From JANXVV01 sp038230975 (GTDB lineage: Bacteria > Planctomycetota > Phycisphaerae > Tepidisphaerales > Tepidisphaeraceae): a stretch of DNA of 6,822 nucleotides. The notes below the pieces were generated by a model. The model searched no databases and had not been told where the DNA came from. It saw only the letters and a list, made by a program, of their open reading frames with translations. The stretch lies in the NCBI GenBank assembly GCA_038230975.1, contig JBBRMF010000277.1, positions 1-6,822 on the forward strand, written 5' to 3'. Of this stretch, positions 1-5,182 are shown piece after piece; position 1 is the stretch's first letter, and each line of letters opens with the position of its first letter. The translations under genes and the position numbers were made by a program.

Positions 1-1
1 C

Positions 2-244
2 GGCGTTCCGCCGGACAACAATCATGCCGAGCGGATGATTCGCCCCGCGGTGATCATCCGCAAGAACAGTTTGTGCAATCGGAGCGAGCAGGGTGCGGCC
101 ACGCAGGCGATTTTGATGAGCATCTACCGCACGCTGAAGCTTCGCGGTTTAGACGCCACCGCGACGATTGCCCAGGCGCTGCGCACCTATCTGATAACCG
201 GTTTGCTACCCCCGTTACCGCTTGGAACTGTTGCAAACGGGTGA
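2..244 (+). CDS. IS66-family transposase, C-terminal part (5' end outside window)
   Basis: The reading frame is open from base 2 to the stop at 242-244 and gives about 80 residues. It begins GVPPDNNHAERMIRP, which matches the conserved end of the IS66 transposase catalytic domain; the Glu in the NNHAER motif is the third acidic residue of the DDE triad. The following stretch (AVIIRKNS, then TQAILMSIYRTLKLRG) is also the usual IS66 pattern, and the tail ALRTYLITGLLPPLP is the typical C-terminal extension. Transposases of this family catalyse cut-and-paste movement of the element in the cytoplasm. Only the C-terminus is visible, so I cannot say whether the element is complete. Its right end should lie shortly after 244, but I could not identify a terminal inverted repeat with confidence. 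The ATG at 35 is internal, not a start. Confidence 0.9.
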   Translation, partial: GVPPDNNHAERMIRPAVIIRKNSLCNRSEQGAATQAILMSIYRTLKLRGLDATATIAQALRTYLITGLLPPLPLGTVANG

Positions 245-267
245 AGAGTTACAAATTTTTAAATCCG

Positions 268-280
268 TCGTGAATCACGA
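268..280. repeat. 13-bp perfect palindrome between IS66 end and convergent gene
   Basis: The sequence TCGTGA-A-TCACGA has two perfect 6-bp arms around one central base. It sits 24 bp after the IS66 stop codon and 35 bp before the stop codon of the convergent minus-strand gene. The central spacing is too short for a long hairpin and no T-run follows, so a protein-binding site or part of the insertion-sequence end is as likely as a terminator. The flanking gap is AT-rich (AAATTTTTAAAT at 253-264). Confidence 0.4.
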
Positions 281-314
281 ATCGATAGGAACCTTCCCGC
301 TTCCACGGCGTCCG

Positions 315-833
315 CTAACCCATGCCCAACTCGGCGGCGACTGCTACCACTTTTTTCGCCGCTTCACCGCGAGCCATTTGTCGGGTCTCCTGCAAGAATT
401 CGATCGCCTTCTCCCGGTCGCCCGTTCTCACCAATCCATACAACCGCATTTCCAATTGCGAATCGACACCGGGAGCAGCGGCAGCTAACCATTCCACCCG
501 AAGTTTTCCATCGGGTATACCGCAAAGAAGAATTCGCCGTTGGTCGTCGGGGTAATGCTGCTCTTTGAACCGAATGAGATCGTCGATCATGGCGTCCACG
601 TCGGTCGACTTGAACTCGCTCCACATTTCTGGATTCCCGGCTTCGAACATTTCCCAAGCCGAACGGTAGCCCTCACGTGCATGCACGAGGCCGACCGTTT
701 CGTTCCATGCGATATTGGCAAGCATCAGTGCGACGTGTGCGGCTTCTGTCGATGGGACGCCTTGGGGTTTCCGAAGCAACTGCTTGGACATTTCCACCAT
801 GATCTCGGACATCTTGCGGGGTTGGGGTATCAC
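315..833 (-). CDS. Hypothetical 172-aa alpha-helical protein, second gene of minus-strand pair
   Basis: I do not recognise this protein. I chose the GTG at 833-831 as start because AAGGAG (844-839) lies 5 nt upstream, and the start falls 13 nt after the stop of the preceding gene. Longer readings to 875 would overlap that gene without a ribosome-binding site. The product begins MIPQPRKMSEIM and is predicted soluble: no signal peptide or hydrophobic span is visible. It looks mostly alpha-helical and acidic in the middle (SAWEMFEAGNPEMW, then DVDAMIDDLIRFKEQHYPDD). The C-terminal third (DREKAIEFLQETRQMARGEA) resembles a TPR-like helical pair, but no repeat is clear enough to name. It is almost certainly co-transcribed with the 140-aa gene upstream. 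The plus-strand reading frames opposite it look like shadows, being rich in F, R and S with no suitable ribosome-binding site. Confidence 0.75.
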   Translation of the reverse strand: MIPQPRKMSEIMVEMSKQLLRKPQGVPSTEAAHVALMLANIAWNETVGLVHAREGYRSAWEMFEAGNPEMWSEFKSTDVDAMIDDLIRFKEQHYPDDQRRILLCGIPDGKLRVEWLAAAAPGVDSQLEMRLYGLVRTGDREKAIEFLQETRQMARGEAAKKVVAVAAELGMG

Positions 834-838
834 CGTTT

Positions 839-844
839 CTCCTT
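839..844 (-). promoter_or_regulatory. Ribosome-binding site deciding a GTG start
   Basis: AAGGAG on the minus strand lies 5 nt before the GTG at 833 and inside the 13-nt gap after the stop codon of the upstream gene. It supports the GTG over the farther in-frame ATG at 875 and over the internal ATG eight codons in. Confidence 0.7.
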
Positions 845-846
845 CG

Positions 847-1269
847 TCATCGTTTCGTCGATTTCTTCGGTTCAAATACTTCGGCGTATTCTTCCTCCAA
901 GAGCCTGACCACTTTTTTCTGCACGGCCATCAGGTGCTTTTTTTCAACGCTTCGTGCGTACATCGCGGCTTGGCCGGTTTCATCATTAAGCTTGTGAAGC
1001 TCTTTCCATGTGACGCCAACGATCTGCGTGCCCTGGCCGGCTTGCTCGATTTCCTTTTTCAGCTTTCGGCTCAGGTGCGTGGCCTGGAGCAGTTGTTTCC
1101 GCTGCTGAGTCGTAAGTTTCAGGGGATAAATCTCGTTGGCCGGTTTAGTTCGCTTCAATCGAAAAATGATGGGTCCAGGATCATTGCCCGCCAAGTAGTC
1201 GCTCAGGCCTTGCTGGATCTTCTGCCGGGCCTGGGCAGGCGTCAGTGGCTTTTCGTCGTTGGACGTCAT
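847..1269 (-). CDS. Hypothetical 140-aa basic helical protein, first gene of minus-strand pair
   Basis: I do not recognise this protein. The ATG at 1269-1267 is preceded by GGAG (1280-1277) at a 7-nt spacing. The product has a flexible start (MTSNDEKPLTPAQARQK) and a first helix. A middle segment, KLTTQQRKQLLQATHL, begins a strongly charged helix. The C-terminal part (about residues 105-140) is Lys/Glu-rich (VEKKHLMAVQKKVVRLLEEE) and looks like an amphipathic helix or short coiled coil. No signal peptide or membrane span is visible. Lys/Arg content suggests a nucleic-acid or protein-binding role, which is only an inference. It sits 13 nt upstream of the 172-aa gene and is divergent from the AAA+ ATPase cluster, so shared control from the gap near 1440-1505 is plausible. 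Confidence 0.75.
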   Translation of the reverse strand: MTSNDEKPLTPAQARQKIQQGLSDYLAGNDPGPIIFRLKRTKPANEIYPLKLTTQQRKQLLQATHLSRKLKKEIEQAGQGTQIVGVTWKELHKLNDETGQAAMYARSVEKKHLMAVQKKVVRLLEEEYAEVFEPKKSTKR

Positions 1270-1432
1270 GTTGCGTCTCCGAACTTCTCCTGGCCGTCAT
1301 CGCAATGTCGCGGATGCCGTTTCCGTCGTCGGCAGGCAGCCAGTGGGCCAGAACGTCATTGAGAACGTCGTTCCTGTTATAGCCCAAAAGACAGCCACGC
1401 AAATCGCGGAAGCTGGACGCCTCTATTGTCAC
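1181..1432 (-). CDS. Possible small overlapping ORF upstream of minus-strand pair
   Basis: This frame is open for 83 residues from a GTG at 1432 and overlaps the 140-aa gene by 89 bp in another frame. The first 55 or so residues have a protein-like composition (RDLRGCLLGYNRNDVLNDVL, then AHWLPADDGNGIRDIAM). The remainder, where it overlaps the other gene, does not. The purine-rich GAGAAGG lies only about 2 nt before the GTG, which is too close to be a good ribosome-binding site. It may be a real small gene, the 3' remnant of a decayed one, or chance. Without it, 1270-1505 would be a 236-bp divergent gap. Confidence 0.25.
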   Translation of the reverse strand: MTIEASSFRDLRGCLLGYNRNDVLNDVLAHWLPADDGNGIRDIAMTARRSSETQHDVQRRKATDACPGPAEDPARPERLLGGQ

Positions 1433-1505
1433 ACCTTCTCAGTGAAGTTTTTTCACTCACATAGTATCGCATAATTTTCCACACACGATACCCGAAAGGA
1501 GCCTT
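1433..1505. promoter_or_regulatory. Divergent intergenic region with inverted repeat; likely promoter for the AAA+ cluster
   Basis: This AT-rich gap lies between the minus-strand unit and the plus-strand cluster. It contains a perfect inverted repeat, AGTGAA-gtttt-TTCACT (1441-1457), which could be an operator. CATAAT at 1470-1475 is a possible -10 box for the plus strand, but no good -35 lies 16-18 bp upstream of it. The ribosome-binding site AAAGGAG (1495-1501) precedes the two adjacent ATG codons at 1506 and 1509, with spacers of 4 and 7 nt, favouring the second. The promoter assignment is an inference from position and composition. Confidence 0.4.
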
Positions 1506-3017
1506 ATGATGCTTCCCGAAAAACTCGGCGAATATATCGCCGCCGCCTTCACCGGCATTTGGATTCAAAGCTTGGAACACGAAGATGCCCTCGCCGAGAT
1601 CGCCCGCATGTGCCGCGACCGCAAATGGTCGTTAGCGGTGTGGGACGTCGATCGCGGCTTGCAAATTACGGGCAACGGAGGCCCACCAGCCATTGCCGAC
1701 GCTGCCACTGACCCCGTCGCCGCGATCCGCTCAATCAATTCTCTGGCCCCCGACAAGAACAATCCCGACGGCTCGGCATTGCTTGTGCTGCCGAATTTCC
1801 ATCGCTTCATGCAATCCACCGAGATTGTGCAGGCCGTGGCCCACCAGATCCACGCTGGGAAACAGGACCGCACGTTCATCATTGTGTTGTCGCCGGTTGT
1901 GCAGATCCCGATCGAGCTGGAGAAACACTTCGTGGTGATTGATCATGATCTACCCGATAAACAACAGCTTCAGAAGATTGCAGAAGGCGTGGCGACCGAG
2001 AAGGGTGAGCTGCCCGAGGGTGACGCTCTGCAACGGCTCATCGACGCCGCATCAGTCCTCACCCGTTATGAAGCCGAAGGGGCATTCAGCCTATCTTTGG
2101 TTCGCGAAGGAAAGCTGAAAGCCGAAACCATTTGGGAACACAAGAGTCAGACCCTTAAGAAAAGTGGATTGCTTACGCTGCACCGTGGCACGGAGACGTT
2201 CGCCGATCTTGGCGGACTCGATTCACTGAAGAAATTCTGCACGCGAGCCCTGAACTCCACCTGCAAGACGACCGCACGGCCACGGGGTGTGCTGCTGTTG
2301 TCGCCACCAGGCTGTGGGAAATCGGCGTTTTGTAAGGCCCTTGGAAATGAGATGGGCCGGCCGACGCTCATTCTCGATGTCGGTACGCTGCTGGGTTCGC
2401 TGGTGGGACAGACCGAACAAAACATTCGCCAGGCCCTTCGCATCGCCGATGCGATGGCCCCGTGCATCCTGATGCTCGATGAAGTTGAAAAAGCCTTGTC
2501 CGGTGGGGCGTCCGGCGGCGGCGGAGACAGTGGTGTGTCGGCCCGTTTGTTCGGCACGTTCCTGACCTGGCTGAGTGACCACACGAGCGATGTATTTGTG
2601 GTTTGCACGAGCAATGACATCAGCAAACTGCCACCAGAATTCAGTCGGGCCGAACGTTTTGATGGCGTGTTCTTTCTCGACACCCCCAGCACCGCTGAGA
2701 AAGACCGCATATGGCCGATCCATCTGGGCCGGTATGGTCTGGCCGATGGCACCCGTGAACGACGTCCCAAGGACAACGACTGGACGGGGGCCGAGATCCA
2801 GTCGTGCTGCCGACTGGCCGCGTTGCTCGACCTGCCGCTCAAAGAGGCTGCGAAAAATGTGGTGCCCGTTGCGGTCACCGCCGCGGAATCCGTTGAGAAA
2901 CTTCGTCACTGGGCCAGCGGCCGGTGTCTGGATGCCAGTCGACCGGGCATCTACAGCCGCAGCTCAGAGGTATCGAGGGTTTCGGGTCGGAACGTAAGCC
3001 GGCCACTCTCCAATTGA
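1506..3017 (+). CDS. AAA+ ATPase of the Ycf46-like family
   Basis: This 503-residue protein is a cytoplasmic AAA+ ATPase expected to use ATP hydrolysis to remodel a protein or protein-DNA partner. The ATPase domain starts at TFADLGGLD (residues 231-239). It contains Walker A PPGCGKS (267-273, catalytic-site Lys272), Walker B ILMLDE (321-326), sensor-1 Asn370 in CTSND, and arginine-finger candidates Arg381 and Arg384 in SRAERFD. A Gly-rich loop after Walker B followed by DSGVSARLFGTFLTWL is a hallmark of the Ycf46 group known from plastids and cyanobacteria. The first 225 or so residues form a degenerate RecA-like region with no Walker motifs, as in that family. In the usual GRFD motif Gly is replaced by Glu. 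The C-terminus, near ASGRCLDASRPGIYS, is a small tail. ATG 1509 has better ribosome-binding spacing than 1506. It is the first gene of the plus-strand cluster, 69 bp before the 339-aa gene. Its substrate is unknown. Confidence 0.9.
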   Translation: MMLPEKLGEYIAAAFTGIWIQSLEHEDALAEIARMCRDRKWSLAVWDVDRGLQITGNGGPPAIADAATDPVAAIRSINSLAPDKNNPDGSALLVLPNFHRFMQSTEIVQAVAHQIHAGKQDRTFIIVLSPVVQIPIELEKHFVVIDHDLPDKQQLQKIAEGVATEKGELPEGDALQRLIDAASVLTRYEAEGAFSLSLVREGKLKAETIWEHKSQTLKKSGLLTLHRGTETFADLGGLDSLKKFCTRALNSTCKTTARPRGVLLLSPPGCGKSAFCKALGNEMGRPTLILDVGTLLGSLVGQTEQNIRQALRIADAMAPCILMLDEVEKALSGGASGGGGDSGVSARLFGTFLTWLSDHTSDVFVVCTSNDISKLPPEFSRAERFDGVFFLDTPSTAEKDRIWPIHLGRYGLADGTRERRPKDNDWTGAEIQSCCRLAALLDLPLKEAAKNVVPVAVTAAESVEKLRHWASGRCLDASRPGIYSRSSEVSRVSGRNVSRPLSN

Positions 3018-3086
3018 AGATCTGCTGTACCGCCAATTCCCTCACTCTGTGTTAATTCACCCTCCCTATCAATCGAGGACATTTTT

Positions 3087-4106
3087 ATGACCACCACACT
3101 TCAGCGTTCTGCCAAAGGTACGCCCATCAATGCGAACGACAGAAAAAATCCTACCGCTATACCCTCGATCCCCACGGCTGCAGGGCGGCTCCGTACCCGC
3201 TTTGCCGCCGTCCGCGTTAGCTTCAACTGGCTTGGAGTTCGCAAAACGCTCAACGCCGAACAGAAGAATCGAGCCGCAGAATCGTTCGGTGCTGAAGGAC
3301 AGTTCCTGTCGGCCGCGAAGAAGCTACTCGATACCCGCCACGAAGCATTTCAGGCGGTGACCACCGCCCGCCACCGAATCGTCTCGTACTGGAAGCTGCT
3401 TTCCCTGCCGTACCCAGAACCGGGCGTGCGACTCCTCAAGCAGGGGGAGATCGAATCTTTTAACGCCAAACTGACTGAATTCCGCCAGGAGTTGATCGAG
3501 GCGGTCGACCACCTCGATACTCACTACAGCAACCTCCAATCCGCCGCCAGAGAGAGGCTTGGGAGCCTGTATAACCCCGATGATTATCCCGCGACGTTGC
3601 GGGGCATGTTCTCCGTTGAATGGGATTTTCCGAGTGTCGAGCCACCTGAGTACCTCCTGCGGCTGAACCCTCAGCTCTATCAGCAGGAACAAAACCGTAT
3701 CTCGGCACGTTTCGACGAAGCCGTGAAGTTGGCAGAGGAAGCTTTTGTCGGTGAGTTTTCCAAACTGGTGTCGCATCTGGTTGAACGTCTGAGTGGCCAC
3801 GGGGTGGAGGGTGAAAAGAAAGTTTTCCGTGACACGGCCATCACCAACCTCACCGAGTTTTTCCAGCGGTTCAAGAATTTGAATGTCAGCTCCAATGCCG
3901 AGCTGGATCATTTGGTGGAAACCGCCCAAAACACGTTGTCGGGTGTCAAACCCCATATCGTCCGCAGCAGCGATTCACTTCGCCAGCAAGTCACCACGGA
4001 GTTGTCCGCCGTCCAGTCGGTACTGGATGGCATGCTGATTGATCAACCCCGGCGAAGGATCTTGCGGACCGCAGGCGTGTCTCCCGCAGCAGCGGGGGAG
4101 GCATGA
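3087..4106 (+). CDS. Hypothetical 339-aa helical protein, probable partner of the AAA+ ATPase
   Basis: The ATG is preceded by GAGGA (3075-3079) at a 7-nt spacing. The product has a low-complexity N-terminus (about 30 residues), then RLRTRFAAVRVSFNWLGVRK and a long, mostly alpha-helical body with no membrane span. A tract of aromatic and proline residues (SYWKLLSLPYPEPGVRLL, about residues 99-116) and WDFPSVEPPEYLL (about 178-190) interrupt the helices. It faintly recalls DUF3150-type proteins that accompany AAA+ ATPases in phages and plasmids, but I am not certain of that. The last residues, TAGVSPAAAGEA, are encoded by a GC-rich hairpin and look like translation of a short dispersed repeat rather than part of the fold. 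The stop overlaps the next start. Position directly after the ATPase suggests a substrate, adaptor or scaffold role; this is inference. Confidence 0.85.
   Translation: MTTTLQRSAKGTPINANDRKNPTAIPSIPTAAGRLRTRFAAVRVSFNWLGVRKTLNAEQKNRAAESFGAEGQFLSAAKKLLDTRHEAFQAVTTARHRIVSYWKLLSLPYPEPGVRLLKQGEIESFNAKLTEFRQELIEAVDHLDTHYSNLQSAARERLGSLYNPDDYPATLRGMFSVEWDFPSVEPPEYLLRLNPQLYQQEQNRISARFDEAVKLAEEAFVGEFSKLVSHLVERLSGHGVEGEKKVFRDTAITNLTEFFQRFKNLNVSSNAELDHLVETAQNTLSGVKPHIVRSSDSLRQQVTTELSAVQSVLDGMLIDQPRRRILRTAGVSPAAAGEA
4080..4099 (+). promoter_or_regulatory. RNA hairpin that would sequester the ribosome-binding site of the 86-aa gene
   Basis: TCTCCCGC (4080-4087) pairs with GCGGGGGA (4092-4099) around the loop AGCA. 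This gives 8 contiguous pairs, one of them G-U. The 3' arm contains most of GGAGG (4097-4101), the ribosome-binding site for the ATG at 4106. A ribosome finishing the 339-aa gene would melt the stem, so the two genes are probably translationally coupled. No T-run follows, so a terminator is unlikely. The hairpin also encodes the odd SPAAAGEA C-terminus and may be a REP-like dispersed element. Confidence 0.5.
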
Positions 4107-4366
4107 TGGAAATCATCATCAGTTCTAGAGGCCACGCCCGCTGTATTTACGCCGAAGACATCGATCTCACCCCTCTCGGTGAGGTCGATGTCGTTCGGGC
4201 CAGTCATGTAAATCCCGATGCCTCGGGCCGATGGTGGGCAGATCTGTCGCCGGTCACCGGACCAACGCTCGGCCCCTTCACGCTGCGGAGCAAAGCCCTG
4301 GCGGCCGAAGTCTCCTGGCTTCGGCAGCACTGGTTGACCCCCGCTGACTCTCAATCCAATCCCTAA
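4106..4366 (+). CDS. Hypothetical 86-aa protein, translationally coupled
   Basis: I do not recognise a named family. Two adjacent ATGs (4103 and 4106) are available. GGAGG at 4097-4101 is only 1 nt from the first and 4 nt from the second, so I prefer 4106, whose A is the last base of the upstream TGA. The product begins MEIIISSRGHARCIYAEDID, has a central GRWWADLSPVTGP segment, and ends in a helix (ALAAEVSWLRQHWL). It reads like a small mixed beta/alpha cytoplasmic domain with no cysteine pairs or membrane span. Its fixed place after the 339-aa gene suggests it belongs to the same functional module. The minus-strand ORF opposite (4043-4495) looks like a shadow. Confidence 0.75.
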   Translation: MEIIISSRGHARCIYAEDIDLTPLGEVDVVRASHVNPDASGRWWADLSPVTGPTLGPFTLRSKALAAEVSWLRQHWLTPADSQSNP

Positions 4367-4376
4367 GGAGATCCCC

Positions 4377-4526
4377 ATGAAAGCATTAACGGTGCTTGTA
4401 CTGTTTGCCGTGCTGATTTTGTTCATCGGGTGCCTGGACTCATTTCTGGCAGTCCGCCGCACCGGTAAAACCATTCCACCTCTTCCGATCCCCAACCGAA
4501 AGGAGCGATTTCGTGAAGATGTTTAG
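4377..4526 (+). CDS. 49-aa single-span membrane peptide
   Basis: This short frame begins at ATG 4377 with an ideal ribosome-binding site (AAGGAG, 4365-4370, 6-nt spacer) that overlaps the TAA of the preceding gene by two bases. The product starts MKALTVLVLFAVLILFIGCL. Residues 4-20 or so are a hydrophobic span, followed by a basic tail (RRTGKT, then NRKERFRED), which predicts an N-out/C-in topology by the positive-inside rule. A Cys at position 19 in the context FIGCL superficially resembles a lipobox, but it comes early and lacks the basic n-region of a strong lipoprotein signal. The 3' end overlaps the next gene by 14 nt. It is probably a small membrane partner of the DUF4230-like protein that follows, although no direct evidence shows this. 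Confidence 0.65.
   Translation: MKALTVLVLFAVLILFIGCLDSFLAVRRTGKTIPPLPIPNRKERFREDV
4499..4505 (+). promoter_or_regulatory. Ribosome-binding site deciding a GTG start
   Basis: AAAGGAG lies within the coding end of the 49-aa gene, 7 nt before GTG 4513. It favours the GTG over ATG 4519 and implies that translation of the two genes is linked. Confidence 0.65.
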
Positions 4527-5133
4527 AACGCTGATCCGAATCGTGATTGTGCTGGCGGTGATGACCGCCGTCGCGGCGGGGTCCTTTATGACTGGCCGAC
4601 TCTACTCTGTTTCTGATCTGCTGCGATTGCCGTTCACGCCCCATGATTCTGAACTGATGCCCACGCTCGAATCAATCCAGCAGCTTTCCTCACTGATGGT
4701 GACCCGCGTCGCTGTCGCTGATGTGAGCCAAACCGGCATTGATGGCTATGCCGGTGGCATCACTGCCCTCATCGTGATCCGGGGCGATTTTCTCCTTGGC
4801 GTGGATCTGGCCAACGCAAAGTTCATCGCGATCAACGGAAACGAACGGTCGGCGGTGCTGCTTCTCCCGCAGCCGACGGTTTCATCGCCACGGCTGGATC
4901 AGGAGAAAACGAAGTTACTCTGTCTAACCCGGCAGGGATTGTGGGCCATCGTACCCGGTGAGTCCGGGCAGGAGGCGGTCGTAAATCATGCCTATCGCCA
5001 TGCCCAGGCGATCGTCGCTTCCGCCGGCAATGATCCGCATTTGCTGGAGGAAGCCCGTCACCATGCAGAAGCAATCCTGGACAGTTTCTTCGCCGCGATT
5101 GGCTGGAAAGTCGATGTTCGTTGGTCGAATTGA
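4513..5133 (+). CDS. Membrane-anchored DUF4230-like protein
   Basis: The start is GTG 4513, because AAAGGAG (4499-4505) lies 7 nt upstream; the in-frame ATG at 4519 would be 13 nt away. The 206-residue product begins with a membrane anchor at about residues 7-28 (LIRIVIVLAVMTAVAAGSFM). A domain of about 140 residues follows, of the type I associate with DUF4230: LESIQQLSSLMVTRVAVADV, then GGITALIVIRGDFLLGVDL, and later LLPQPTVSSPRLD. The C-terminal helix (about 158-198) carries repeated Ala/His residues, with the closing segment IGWKVDVRW. The family has no known biochemical function; proteins of this kind are predicted to sit on the outer face of the inner membrane. It lies between the 49-aa membrane peptide (14-nt overlap) and the WGR-ligase (49-nt gap), so a membrane component of the cluster is a reasonable inference. 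Domain name from memory, not searched. Confidence 0.8.
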   Translation: MKMFRTLIRIVIVLAVMTAVAAGSFMTGRLYSVSDLLRLPFTPHDSELMPTLESIQQLSSLMVTRVAVADVSQTGIDGYAGGITALIVIRGDFLLGVDLANAKFIAINGNERSAVLLLPQPTVSSPRLDQEKTKLLCLTRQGLWAIVPGESGQEAVVNHAYRHAQAIVASAGNDPHLLEEARHHAEAILDSFFAAIGWKVDVRWSN

Positions 5134-5143
5134 ATTCGACCGA
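5121..5143 (+). repeat. Long inverted repeat centred on the stop codon of the DUF4230-like gene
   Basis: GGTCGAATT (5123-5131) and AATTCGACC (5133-5141) are perfect 9-bp inverted arms around a single G. One G-U and one T-A pair extend the match to 5121 and 5143. As RNA this folds into a stem of about 10 pairs whose three-base loop is exactly the TGA stop codon (5131-5133). No T-run follows, so intrinsic termination is doubtful. An RNA stability or partial attenuation element, or a protein-binding palindrome, is more likely. Confidence 0.5.
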
Positions 5144-5182
5144 AGTTCTAAACATCGGATATATAACAGAAAGGAAATCACC

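Noticed and set aside
715..1362. 215-aa plus-strand frame opposite the minus-strand gene pair
   Set aside because: The minus-strand frames have good ribosome-binding sites, tight spacing and charged-helix composition; this one is rich in F, R and S and crosses both genes.
2147..2878. Long minus-strand frames (also 2223-2909) opposite the AAA+ ATPase
   Set aside because: They are antisense to clear Walker A, Walker B and sensor motifs, are Arg/Ser-rich and have no convincing ribosome-binding site.
3324..3956. 210-aa minus-strand frame
   Set aside because: It is a shadow of the 339-aa gene, which has an excellent ribosome-binding site and coherent helical composition.
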